64,000 bases of DNA, from contig SGPL01000056.1 in NCBI GenBank assembly GCA_004802705.1, positions 30,536-94,535 on the forward strand, in the 5' to 3' direction. Origin of the DNA: Bondarzewia mesenterica. Lineage: Eukaryota > Basidiomycota > Agaricomycetes > Russulales > Bondarzewiaceae. The position numbers and the translations under genes are program-made. The first letter of the stretch is position 1; every line of letters starts with the position of its first letter. Shown in pieces: positions 1-11,177 of this stretch. The notes beneath the pieces were generated by a model. That model had not been told where the DNA came from, ran no database searches, and was given only the letters and a program-made list of their open reading frames with translations.

Positions 1-1
1 A

Positions 2-190
2 CCTATTAGCCTCCGGCCGCCTCCTCGTCCACGGCTCGCCATCTCATTTCGCAACAAACTCATCTTTCCCATGGCCGTATCTTCTGACTCAACTCTCGTA
101 TCGACACGATCTTTTCTTTCTTCGAAGTCTTCCAGGGAGAAAGAAACGGATGGGAATGGCGATCGGCTCGCGCAGCAAACCTGTCTCTGA
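2..190 (+). CDS. C-terminal end of a gene cut by the left edge
   Basis: An open frame runs from base 2 to a TGA at 188-190 and would give the last 62 residues of a protein whose start lies left of the window. The peptide is Arg/Pro-rich at first, then Ser-rich and charged, like a disordered fungal tail. It is convergent with CWC25, whose stop lies 150 bp further on, an ordinary arrangement here. No domain is visible. The open frame is short enough to arise by chance, so this is a weak call. Confidence 0.3.
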   Translation, partial: PISLRPPPRPRLAISFRNKLIFPMAVSSDSTLVSTRSFLSSKSSREKETDGNGDRLAQQTCL

Positions 191-340
191 GGACTTTTGC
201 TATGAAATGTGCATACCATTGCTTAATGTATGACATGCCAAACTTTCCTCTCCAGTGAACCGAGAAACGCAGTCCATTGCGTGTATCAAATAGAATATCA
301 CAGTAGCAGACAATGGTACACAAAAGACATACAAAATGAA

Positions 341-1760
341 TCAGTCCACAACGGAAACCAACCCAGCTCGTCCTCGCCTAAGCCGCTCCTCCAGCCCTCC
401 TTGGCCACTGAAAACCTTCTTCTGCTCATGATTCAAGAACCCACCCATACCCTTCGACTTCGCCCTCAACCGCTCTTCTGCTTCGAGCTCCGCCTTCTCT
501 TTCTCCAGAAGCGCCGTTAAGCGTTCTTTCCTGTCGCTTTCTAGAGAGGTGGCATTGGAAGACATAGAAGCCAACCGTGCCGCCCGATCTTCGGCAGCTG
601 AAGAGATCGAAGCGTTCGGAGGGCGTGATGGAGGCGGGCTGATGCGTGTGCGCTTGATAAAGTGAGTATTGTGGTCCGGAGGGCTCTGACTACGACGTCT
701 CTTTGGGCCATCGTCCTGGCGGTACCGGTCGGAGCGCTCACGACTGCGGACACTGCCGCGTCCTCTTCTATCCCTGTCCCCTCTGTACCCATCCGGACTA
801 TCCGACTCATCCGACCGCGCCCAAGGACCCGATCGTCTGCTATCCGTACCTCTCCTCTCGTAACTTCGGCTACGATCCCTACGACGGTAGTGAGAATCGA
901 CACTGCGACTCCGGCTACGAGCTCGGCGAGAGTAGTCAGGATTGCGACGGTCATATTCATCATCATAACGTGAACGCGGACGGTACGGAGAACGGGAGCG
1001 GTGATCACGAGGGCTGGGCGAGCGTCGGCTACGGTGGTAGTGGATGTGGCCATCGTCGTACTCAGAACGAGGGGAATCGGCTCTGCCTCTGCCCTCCCTC
1101 CGACGTTTCTCCTTCTTCTCCCGTTTCTTGTCCTTCTTCGGCTTAATGCCATTCCTCTCCTGTAGTTCGCGCAGGCGGAGAGGGTTTGACTTGAGAGCTT
1201 CGTACGCTGCGGCCTCCTGCTGCTTGATAGCGAAGAGTGGATCCTCACGTACTTTCACCGCAGTATCGCGAGCACTGTTTGCATTCTGAACGGCAATGAA
1301 GCTCTTGTGGGCAGCGCCGAGCTGGGTGGAATGTGTCAGAACAGATGTCGCGGATATAGAACCATGAATACACACCTTCTCGTTCTCGTCTGCGATCAAT
1401 ATCTTGTCAACACGCTTCTTACCTAGCAGATAATCCTCCAAGTCATTCGGATTTTGACTGCTCCCCGTGGCAGGGGTGGTATACATCCACTCTAGTTTCT
1501 CCGTTCTTTTCCTCCCTGTCTGCTCTTCCTGCAAGCGCTGCAGCTCTTGCAGCTGACGCTCCTCCTCTTTCTCCTTACGAAGCTGATCGAGCTTCTTCTT
1601 CTCTTCAAGCTATACAGGTTCAGGGAATCAATAAACGAAAACCCAAGACCATTGAGAAGGAAAAACGTACCGCTTTCTTTTCCTCAAGCCATACCCGCTC
1701 CTGATTCTTCAGCAGGAGCGGGTGCCAGGACTTTTTCATGTTCAAGTCGCCACCACCCAT
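341..1760 (-). CDS. CWC25: Pre-mRNA-splicing factor CWC25
   Basis: CWC25 acts in the spliceosome at the first catalytic step, after Prp2. Model on the minus strand: exons 1671-1760, 1376-1609 and 341-1321, giving 434 residues. The second intron (1322-1375) is 54 nt, in frame and stop-free, so it can be missed. The N-terminus [14 protein letters not shown] followed by NQERVW is the Cir_N domain typical of CWC25. A conserved WMY lies near residue 70, followed by the family's EDYLLG and VREDPL motifs. From about residue 160 the protein is rich in RS/RD repeats, as in splicing factors, and ends in a Lys/Glu-rich tail. It is divergent from the membrane-protein gene at 2006, with 245 bp between start codons. 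The family call is firm; the second intron is inferred from splice signals and family spacing. Confidence 0.9.
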
Positions 1761-2005
1761 TTTGACTAACTTCGAGGATTAAGGATTGTAATATGAGGGT
1801 CGGTTGGAGGGAAAGCAGGGAAGTGAGAGGAAGAAGAGATGAAAGACGACTGAAGGTTCGTGTTGAGCGATGTGTGGTCAAGTGCTGACTAATTATGAAG
1901 GCGCGGCGTAGACGGCAAATGCCGAACTCTCTTATACCCACTTGAATCACCCACACCCTCCGACACTCACAGCAGCGAGCTGCTGCTCATACCCTGCTAA
2001 CAGCC
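1761..2005. promoter_or_regulatory. Shared divergent promoter, CWC25 / voltage-sensor-like gene
   Basis: The 245 bp between two divergent start codons must hold both 5' leaders and promoters. The sequence contains pyrimidine tracts but no clear TATA box. Assignment rests only on gene orientation. Confidence 0.4.
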
Positions 2006-2979
2006 ATGCCTGACGAAGATCACGACCGTTTGGATGACTTAGAGAGCGGCGAACAAGACCCTTTGACTACCCGCACTGACTACGATGGATTACCAAATTC
2101 ACAACCGAAGTTCGCATCCCTTCACGCACCACCCGTTGTCGATGCTTTAACAACCCCCGCTTTACCTTCCCGGACAGGCCTTCACGCTCCATATATGCCT
2201 TGACCCGCGGGGAGATCACCCGGGGGATCGCAAACCGTTTCGTACACTCACGCACGTACATTGTGCTTTATCTCGCCATGGCGGCTCTTTCGATCACCAC
2301 GGTCGTCCTCAGCTTGAAGGACGGGTGTCCCGGTCTCGCCTTTTATATCCTGGAGATCATCGTCAACACTTCTATGATCGCTGAAGTGATCATTCGTTTC
2401 CTGGCCTTAGGGCGGGTAAATAATTTCAGTGATGTCTACAGACGCTCGTCCTCACAAAAGCCGCATCTGTAGCAATTTTGGAAGTATCCGTTCAATATTT
2501 TCGACCTCATCGTCACCATTTTTTGCGCTTTGACACTTATCGTGATCGCATTCTCGCGATGCGGTGCTGCCAGCAAGGAGGAAGAAGTCCTGGACACGCT
2601 CCTCCTCGTGGCGCGGAACGTGCTTCAATTTGGGCGTCTCGCATCAGTCATTCGACAGTAAGCTTCTACGCATCATGTTGCTGATTTCAAGGGGCATGAC
2701 AGCTGTCGGACCCTCAGGTCTGGCCAATCAATATTCACTAGGCCGAAGCCCATTGACCTATCTGCCGCACGCAGGGCGGGATTTAGTCTTGACATGGACT
2801 TTGACATTCCAGAGGACGAAAGCGATGAACTGAGAGCGCCGCTGGTGCGCAATCCTGTTCTCTTCGATGCTCGAGGTGAGCAGCGGCCATCACAACGGGG
2901 GCCCACGTCAGACATGCCGAGGGCCGCACAGGCTGTGAGAGAGAGAGATACAGAAGATGTGTGGGCAGAGCTTGGTTAA
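2006..2979 (+). CDS. Four-helix voltage-sensor-like membrane protein without pore
   Basis: Exons 2006-2109, 2178-2415, 2473-2657 and 2718-2979 give 262 residues. After an acidic, disordered N-terminus (about 45 residues) come four hydrophobic segments laid out like S1-S4 of a voltage-sensor domain. S2 ends AEVIIRFLALG, with the E-x-x-x-R pattern. S3 starts with FWKYPFNIFDLIV, with the conserved N-x-F-D. A putative S4 reads LLLVARNVLQFGRLASVIRQ. A short acidic cytosolic tail follows and there is no pore helix pair. This resembles an uncharacterised fungal family annotated as ion-transport domain proteins. Unlike proton channels (Hv1), S4 lacks Arg at every third position and S1 has no Asp, so channel activity cannot be claimed. 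The first intron (2110-2177) uses a GTTCGC donor and is the least certain. Confidence 0.75.
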
Positions 2980-4040
2980 TGGTATAATCTCCTATGGCTT
3001 GATTAATTATCTTGCCCTCCTTTTCTTGCTGACGTGTATATCTTGAGCTGGCTGGCAGTGGGAAGACGACGTAATAGTTTTTGCTACGTAGCTCTTCGTA
3101 CCTCATTCTGATCTTCGTTGCCCTACGACTCTTCTTGGTCTCCGAAGGCTGGACCCTCCAAGCAGTTCGAGAAAAGAACATGTTTGCAGTAACAGCCGCC
3201 GAGTATGGTATGGTGTCATGACAACAAGGATTGGAAGGGCCCGATGTCCGCGGTTTGGGTACCGTAACGGGGCCGACGCTTATATGACTAGCGCTGCCTG
3301 GGTCATGAGTAGGGGAAGTACGTACACCGGTCTCCCGACTACGTTGTTGAATTGTGTTCCAATTCTTTTAATGAGTGGAAGTTGGGTCAGTGTCATGCCG
3401 GCTGAGAAAGAGGACAGTGCATACCGGAAATCCGGAATTCTGGTACAGTGTCGGGAGCAAATGATAAGAAACGGACTCTGCCGGGTTTGGAATGGCACTT
3501 GCCCCATGCGAACGGATCAGATGAGAGATTCGCTTGTGAACTGTGCCTCAAGTGGCAGAGTTTGTCATACGAATTGCAGATTCCGATTCCTGCATCGCCG
3601 GCACCGTGGCCCTCTGGTCCGTGGTGCAGAAACAAAGTCATCCATTTCCAGGTAATTTATGAAGCTGGATTCTGGCTATTTCTGCGAGTGCACTGGCATT
3701 GCTTTGCCGACTCTTGTGGGTTTATTTAAATAGTGAGTTCAAAGGACCATCAGTTGAAGTGAAAAGAGGTGGTGATGAGGCCTTGAGGCTGGGGGTGACC
3801 ACGTTTTTGGACGTAAAGGCGAGTGTCTTAGCCGCGGGAGAGTTGGGCAGTAACTACGCCCTCCTCGCGTCTCTTTTTTCGCCTGCCCCATGTCCTGAAC
3901 ATCTCCCTTCTTACGAAGACGACACCCATCTGTCTTTTACATCCTGTACTGTCTTTCCTCTCTCTGTGTCCGTGTACCTCTCTTTTTTCTAGTCTATACT
4001 CCGCGTCCAATATCTGTCCCTGTCCCTCGTCCCATTTTCC
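2980..4040. other. 1-kb interval without a convincing gene
   Basis: No complete gene can be built. On the plus strand near 3092-3220 there is an open stretch coding a hydrophobic segment (YLILIFVALRLFLVSEGW) followed by charged residues. A second open frame lies at 3448-3729. They are in different frames, and I could not join them with credible introns. They may be pieces of a decayed or badly modelled membrane-protein gene. The last part (3850-4035) is pyrimidine-rich, as expected upstream of the next gene. Confidence 0.4.
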
Positions 4041-6702
4041 ATGTCTGCGGCCTTCTCGCCACAGCAATCATCAGCCCGTTCATGGTGGTCACGATCCTCC
4101 TCTTCCAAAAGCGTGAATGAGTTCGTCCAACGCGTCTTTCCCCCTTCCCCGACCCGTTCTTTGACCTCTCTGCTTTCCAATTCCGCGTAGTGATAAGCCG
4201 TCGTCCGGAAGTACGTCTGGCAAGCATGCAGGCTCAAAAAAAGTTGAACACCCTGGCTAGCGCTATCGGGTTGAAGTCGAAAAAGCCTACTCTCACCATT
4301 CAGGAACCTCCATCACCCGTGCTACCTCTGCACACCCACGACATTGACGACCCTCCGTACAAGACACGACCGCCCGTGAAATCAGTTTCGTCCGCCGACT
4401 GGGACGACATGTTTGAACCCGCAACTCCGTTGGATGGACCACGAGACCGACATAGATATGCTCAGTCGATCATGTCGGTATCGGAGGATCCGTTTGCTGC
4501 GCGAGTTGTCGTGGTTCCCCGATCCGCCGGAGACCCAAACAGACTGTCTGTATTCTCTGACGCATCGACTTCGGACTCACACCCGAGAAAGGGTGATCTC
4601 TCGTCAGCCTACAACCGAATGTCCTTCGCCTCATCATCATCACAATCACACCAAAGGGGTGATGTCCCGTCTGATTCGTCTGTTGCCAGCTCTCCGTCAA
4701 TGCTTCACTCTAATTTTGGCGAAAGACGGTTATCTCGGTGCATACATCTCTCTTCCATTACTTTTGAGCAGGTAACTGATGAGTCCAAAGACTGACAGTG
4801 CAGAGTGAAAAGGCAGTACGACGAGAGTCGAAATTCCTGACAGCACAGTCTTCACCTATCTCCAACAATGATGAACAGGGTTCAAGACGTCGCATACACC
4901 CTTCTGCTTCGTCTAGTACGTTGACTGACAAGAATCGGGTAGTCGACACAGAGATTCCCCCAGTTCCTCGCCTCCTCATGAGGCCCAGAGGCTTGACTGA
5001 TACGGGTCCTCATCGCAGGGACCTCATAACATCTTCAGATACCCGGCTGGCGCCTTCTGCATACCCCATCACCACTTCCACGATGTTCCCTTCACAACCG
5101 CGCGTTGTCGTTCGTCAGGCTTCAATTACACGTATTCAACCCCCGTCCGCGCCACCTACGGCAGGTCTTCCCCCTCCTCCGTCGTCATCAGGAGCTCCGA
5201 ATGCACACGCGTCGTCCTCCCGTCTCCAGCCGCCGTCACCCTCCTCTGCGTCCTCCTCCGGCCTCTCTTTTGCATCCTCAGTATCTTCAAGGCGAGGCGC
5301 CATCCAGAGTCGTGCATACGATCATTCCGACCGAAGTATAAAGGAGAAGAAACATCATTCCACGGAACGCTTGATGTCATCACTCGGAAGGGATCGGAGT
5401 CGAGACAGCAAACCATCTTTCCTGCGTAATGATTTAATGGGCCTGAACTCTCCCTCGGGTTCTCGCAGAGAGCTCAGCCCTCCGCGGACGCTGAAGAAGG
5501 CGATTTCACAGCAGACTTTGCCGAAACATGCGCATGGTGTGAGCGTTACTTCGACCTCGTCGAGTGCTACGGAAGACGGAAAGGCGTTGAAGAAGCAACG
5601 ATCCTTCCATACCTCTCGCATGCCCATGCCTCCTCTCCCTCTGTCACTGCGACATGCCAGTTCATTTTCCCCGCCAGTCCCAGTTCGTGAGGAGCCCCCT
5701 CAGCCCAAGGATCAACGTCGGGTTAGTGTGCAATCTACTGCCAGTCATACGAATCAGATTCCTGTCCGCAAGCGCCTGTTCTCGGGTGCCAGTTTACGGC
5801 GCTCAACCTCTTCCCAGGCCCATTCGACGACGGATGATGATATCCATTCCGTATTCAGTCTACCGATTCAGGACGAATCACTGTCTTCCAAGGTTCCTTT
5901 TAGCCCTTCAGTATCTGCGTCGTCGTCTTTCTGGGACGAATCGTCTGAACCTTTCATCAGCCCAAGCAGAAACCACGCCGAATACTATCCTAAGCAAATC
6001 ATGTCTCCCGCAGAAATGCTCAAGCTAGAAGCTTTGGTACAGGAAGGCGGGGACGATGCCGTGCTCGGCCATGCTCGTGGGAACTCGTCCACGTCCGTCT
6101 CCACATCTATGTCAAATCCACTGTCGGACGTGATGTCGCTGGATATTCCGCTCCCTCCAACAACCCCTCCTTCCGCTCTACAGCATAGAGATAGGAGCAG
6201 TGCGTTCGTTGGAAATGCCACTACAGGGCAAGTTTCACGCCCGCCAAACCGGCCATCGTCCATGATTTCGAGAGTCCTAGGGGTTCCAACCACGCCTGTA
6301 AACGCAGGACGACCGTCGACCTCACAAGGGAATATGTCGTCTCCCGTCTCACCCGGACGCCCCTCCTCCATACAGGCCAAGACAATCTCGGGATTGTCAC
6401 CGCCTCCGCGACCGCGTCGCCCTTCAACAGCGACAGGTGCAGATCGTCCCGGCGGTCGGATGAGCATAGTTCCCATGTTTCCGCTGTCGCCTCCACCGGC
6501 GCGGCGGTCTACGCGGCGGGCCCTAGAGACGGAGCAGATACTGCAGCGTCGCTCGATCATGAAGAAGCCCTCGTTTCTGGACATTGACGACGATGTGGAC
6601 AGGTACAAGCCTCCCGCGGAAGACAGCTTTTTGGATATGGGTTCCGGGAAGGAATCGTTCGACACGGTGCGCAGCACGGATGAGGAGTTCGGACCAGAGT
6701 GA
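4041..6702 (+). CDS. Ser/Pro-rich disordered protein of unknown function
   Basis: The main coding exons are about 4226-4737 and 4806-6702, joined by an intron with a CTGAC branch site. Together they encode about 800 residues. An upstream exon starting ATG at 4041 (beginning MSAAFSPQQSS) looks coding, but its junction to 4226 is unresolved: the only direct intron would be 38 nt. The ATG at 4226 (MQAQKKLNTLASAIG) is an alternative start. The protein is dominated by Ser, Pro, Arg and Thr, with repeated RPSS and PPP patches, and has no transmembrane segment or known domain. A few ordered-looking motifs stand out, such as MSPAEMLKLEALVQEGG in the middle and a conserved-looking acidic C-terminus with MKKPSFLDIDDDVDRY. 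It resembles fungal scaffold or signalling proteins with many phosphorylation sites, but I cannot assign a role. Confidence 0.6.
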
Positions 6703-7153
6703 TTGTTTTTGTGCATCTTTGTCGTGCGTCTACAACCTTTCCTTTCCTTTTTTCTTTTGCTTTTTTATTCTGTTCATTTATCCGGTATCACCTGCCCCAC
6801 TCTTTATGGTTTTCACATACTGTCTAACCTTGCTTATAATTTCTCACCCGCAATATGACACGCTCAGTCCGATGTTCTGCACATATATATACTCCACGGA
6901 ATTCAACCCTTTCTTTGCTTCTACTACCCTTCTTTGTTTTGAATGTTCTCCCTTCATTCTCAGCATACATACCTTCAGCATCTTGCTTTTCAATGAGATT
7001 TAATATCCGCATGGTATTATGGTGTCCTAGCTATCGGAATCTGGAATAGAGAGTTATGTACATGTGGACTAGTGAGAGAAAAGAGAATGAGCCTGTAGAC
7101 CGTATCACTGCAAGTATCAAGTATAGATATATCGAAATTCCGCCCACCGACGA

Positions 7154-10100
7154 TCAATCCGTCTCGTCGGTATGGTATCCTGCCCTTCTCATCGCACCCA
7201 GACGATGCCGCGCAGCGCCAAGATCCTTCTCCAGACGCAGGATCTCCACCTGCTGCTCCATCTCTCGCTTCTTGAACTCCAGGCCGGCCATATTCTGGTA
7301 ATCGACGTCTTCCTCCTCCATCTGTTTCGCGGAGATGGCTCGGACTTGCCGAACAAGTGCCTTGCATGCCTCCGTGACGGCCTTGGCCGCGAGCTCCAAG
7401 CGCTCCTGGGTCTTCGACATCAGGTTCGCCTTCACGCGTGACGCGGCCACCAGCTGTGCCGTCGCGGCGGCTACCTCGTTGGATGCGACAATGAGCTGCT
7501 CCAGAGAATGGGTCCCAGATAGGACACCATCCGCACTCTCGATGAGCAGGTTCGTGGCGAATGCGACCGCGCGTGCAGCGGAGATGAGACCCTCCGTCCA
7601 CCTGTTGTTCCGCTTGTAGAACTGTTGGCTCGTGCTCGAACCCTTTCCCTGCGCTACAATCTCTTGCTGCGACTCGGTCGCAGCCTGGATGAGGCGAGCG
7701 ATGGCATTGGTGATTGCAAAGGCAGCCGCCAAAATCGAGTCGTGGACCTGCAGATCGACTGCGCTGAAGCGGTTGACATCCCGAGGACGGGTCATCAGTT
7801 CCTGCAAACGGGCAGTGGCCGCCTCGATGGCCTGCGCCGCACCCAACATCTCCTGCTCGACAAGATCTCCGATGTCCCCGTTCGCCTTCGCCAAGGCTTT
7901 GGACTTTGCGCTCTTTGGGATGATGGCTTCCACAGCCTCTGACAACTTCGTGAGGGCACTCCGGGTTTCGCCATTATTGCGCATGGCGATAGTTACCCTC
8001 TGAGGGCGATCGACCAGGTCCAGCTTGTACGACTGCAGGTTCAAGAAGAATCGCAGACCGACGTCTCCAGCCGCCTTGGCGACGTTGATGAGCTTGTCAG
8101 AAGCGTCGTCGTCGTTGGTCAAGCGGGTGATGCCTTTGACGTTGACTAGAGTATCCGCAAGGGACTGTGCAAATTCGTTGGCGCCTTTGATGACATCCAC
8201 ATGGTCACCACCAGGCTGGTTGTCCAGATAGAGGTTGAATACGGTCGCGAAGTCGGTGGCGTTAGACAGGGCCTTCTCAATCATAGACAGGGTGTATTCG
8301 GGTGTCGAGTTCTGGTTACCAGCCTGTGTCGGCGATTCGAGCTCGTAGATAGCGTCATCAACCTTTTGAACGCAAGCCTGGAGGATGGAATCTAAAGCAT
8401 GCAATATGAGCGTATTGCGCGAACAAAAAATGGAATACAAAAATGGACGAACCAATGATCTGGTTGAGCTTTTTCCTGTTATCGAGGATCAATGTATCAA
8501 TTTGAGCGTTTGTGGCCTCATCAGCGATACCTTGGTTCTGGGGGGGAATGGAGATGAACCTTTGCAGTAAGAAAAGCATGCAAAAAAACATGGGTTACCT
8601 GTTGTGCGTCTGACAATTTATGGATAGTACTATCCATGCCCTCCTGCAAAATCATGATTTCTTGGTCCTTCTCTTCACGAAGGTTCTCAAGTTCGACACC
8701 AGCAGCATCCAATTTTCCGAGGAGATCGTCAATCTGAATTTGCTTGGCCTAAGAGAGAAACAACGAGTCAGAAAAGGACAAACCACGAGAGATCTCGTTC
8801 ACTCACCCGCAATGAATCTTCAAGCTCCGTCATTTGCCTGTTGTACTTGGTCAACACGCCCGACACCTCGGAACTCTTCGACCGCGAGGCATCCTCAGCC
8901 CTCTCGTTAGCGAAGTTGATTTCCCGACGAAGACGATCGATCTCGTCCTTGTGAGATGACTTCTGGCGATCCACGTCGAAGCGTGCACGGTCTCGCTCGC
9001 GTATCATATCCGCCAACTCCAAATTCTTCGCCTTCAAGTCCCGCTCCATGCGTTCCATACGATCTACGGCCTCCTGCGCCGAGTTAGCCTTCAATTGGAA
9101 TTGCTTAAACTTGGATAGCATGTCGAGATGTTCTGTACGGAGTTGGCTATATAGCCTGGCAAGAGTCTCGTACTTGTTGCGCCACGAAGTGACTTGATCT
9201 TGCAACTGTTTGATGAGCTCGTCTTTCGACGAGATCTGGGAGTTGATGTGCATCGAGACTGCGCTCAGCTCGCCTTCTAAAGCTTTGACCCTCTATAGGA
9301 AGAATGGTTGAGCAAATGCGCATCTTCAGTGAAACGGTAAATTACAAACCCGATCATACTGTTCAAGCAAAAGCTGGTCGCGCTCGTACTGACCCCTCAT
9401 AGCAAGCATGTCTCTTTCCATCTCATTGACATGTTGTGCCGCCTGGTTGTTGAGGTGCATCATCTGTTGTTGCATCTGTTGCTGCATCAGTTGCTCCTGA
9501 GCAAGGCGCTCCCTCTCAGCCTGTTCCCTCTGCCTCTGCTCAAACTCGTGTTGCTGCTGCCGTTCAAGGTCGAGACGTCGACGCTCCTCGGCCTCGCGGG
9601 CTGCCTGTAGAGCGGCTTGCTGATCTTCGTACTGTTTCAGCATGCGCGCCTGTTCGTTGACGGTTGCAGCGTCAGGAGATGGAGCAGCCGGTGGTGGGGA
9701 TGGAGACTTCGCGGCAGCTGTTGTAGGGCGAGCAGGCAGGTCGGGCGCGCTTCCGTTGTCTAATAAGTTAGGAGGATCCTACAGATGGGATATTTCAGTC
9801 AAGTGTATCATGCAAACAGCTGCGGATGTACTTGGCCAAGCTTGGGAACGTTGATGAGGCCTGTCAGATACTTGAGATTAGAGCATTCATAATAGAACTT
9901 CCTCAAGCCATAGTGCTGAGAATTGTAGCGTGTTCGCAGCGGCTCCAGGGCCTCAATGTCGTTCGTCCCTGTAGAAGAGAACACATGAGCAATAGAGCGA
10001 AGAGGGGTGGCTGACGCATACTTCGGTGCATGGCTCGCAGCATGCTCGTAATGAACCGGTAGATACCCCAACTCTCTTTGACGAGTGGTACCAAAGCAGA

Positions 10101-11018
10101 GATTCGGCATTCATTATTAGCTGAATGTCTGAAGTGCGCGAAGACCATTTTCTGAAAGGATTCGATCTGGTCTTGAAGTGCCATGAGGTCAGAAATGGTC
10201 TCGTAACTATCAGATGTTTAAGTAGCCGGATCAGCTCAGACTGCATGTAGCGCACCCTTCGTTTGGATCGTCGATGCCCTTCAAGGTGACATATTCCTCG
10301 TACTCAAAAAGGCCATTGAATTCCGGCCGCAAACGGTGAAAACGCAGTTTGGACAGGAGAAACTGGACATAAGTTCGGATAAGGGGACCATATCCTGAAT
10401 GACAGACACTATCACCACTCATCCAATTGAAGAAACAGGAATTGACATACCTCTCCCAGTATCATGTCCGACTGTCCGAGCGCAAGTTTCAAGCCAACCA
10501 GTTTGGCTTTGAGCTTCTTTGATGGTCTAGATACACCGCAGCTTAACTGCATGGCCAGGACAAGCATTATCCGCACGTACCACTGGGTGCCCCTCTTGCA
10601 ATACTTTATGTACAGTGATGAGTGCCTTGAAGGTTTGGACTTCATCGGATAAGATGGGCTGAACGCGAAGGCCGGACCAGAAAGAGATAGACGAATGGTA
10701 GTCCCATGTGTACACGATGCATTCTACAGGGAGTGAAATGCGTCGCAGATGCGTCTGTATAACTGGTGGATGCGACAATACGTACTGCGAACGTGTTTCT
10801 GCTTTGGTGCAGTCTCATCCGGACTCGTCGCCTTCTTGATATTCACAACCAACTCATTCTCGGCCTTCTCTTTGTCGACTGGCCGGGTTGGGAAGTGGGC
10901 CTCCTCTCCATCGATGTCATACTGAGTTTGATGAATCCGCTGTGCGGACCACCTGAATGGGATTGACCAAATAATAAGACATGCATCAAGAAGCACCCAA
11001 AAATGCATGTACTCACAT
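7154..11018 (-). CDS. SLA2: Endocytic actin adaptor SLA2/End4 (HIP1R family)
   Basis: SLA2 links PIP2 membranes and clathrin to actin at endocytic patches. Twelve exons on the minus strand: 11017-11018, 10786-10952, 10581-10723, 10451-10526, 10256-10394, 10022-10206, 9832-9968, 9350-9778, 8807-9292, 8599-8748, 8453-8537 and 7154-8391. They sum to 1078 residues. The N-terminus is an ANTH domain (about 20-280; CIVYTWD, GYGPLIRTYVQFLL, NECRISALVPLV). A Gln-rich linker and long coiled coil follow (about 340-640). A talin-like THATCH/I-LWEQ actin-binding domain fills roughly 830-1040, ending in the usual basic tail. The length is normal for the family. No in-frame ATG precedes the ANTH domain. The best start is an ATG assembled across an intron: AT at 11018-11017 and G at 10952. 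This start is inferred; the rest is firm. Confidence 0.92.
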
Positions 11019-11177
11019 GTTTTAAACGAGAGACACAATGATATGAGTGAGAGTGAGTATACGAGTTTTGAGTGTAGTGCACAGCAGTGACGAATGCGTA
11101 ATGACCGTGACCAGACGGGCGCTAACGGAAGTAGACCTTACAGCCGCGGCAGCGGCGTAGGCTTCCTTTCAGCCGCC
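11019..11177. promoter_or_regulatory. Divergent promoter SLA2 / SURF1
   Basis: Only 159 bp separate the predicted SLA2 and SURF1 start codons, so the promoters and leaders overlap. No TATA element is evident. The call is positional. Confidence 0.4.

Noticed and set aside
541..1248. Long minus- and plus-strand open frames overlapping CWC25
   Set aside because: They are out-of-frame shadows caused by the Arg/Ser-rich repeats of CWC25 and lack any domain or splice support.
5985..6716. Minus-strand open frame of 243 codons opposite the Ser/Pro-rich gene
   Set aside because: It is the complement of a strongly biased coding exon, with no family features.
7154..11018. SLA2 as a sign of a mating-type locus
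   Set aside because: SLA2 flanks MAT in many ascomycetes, but this genome looks basidiomycete, and no homeodomain, pheromone, receptor or HMG gene is visible nearby.
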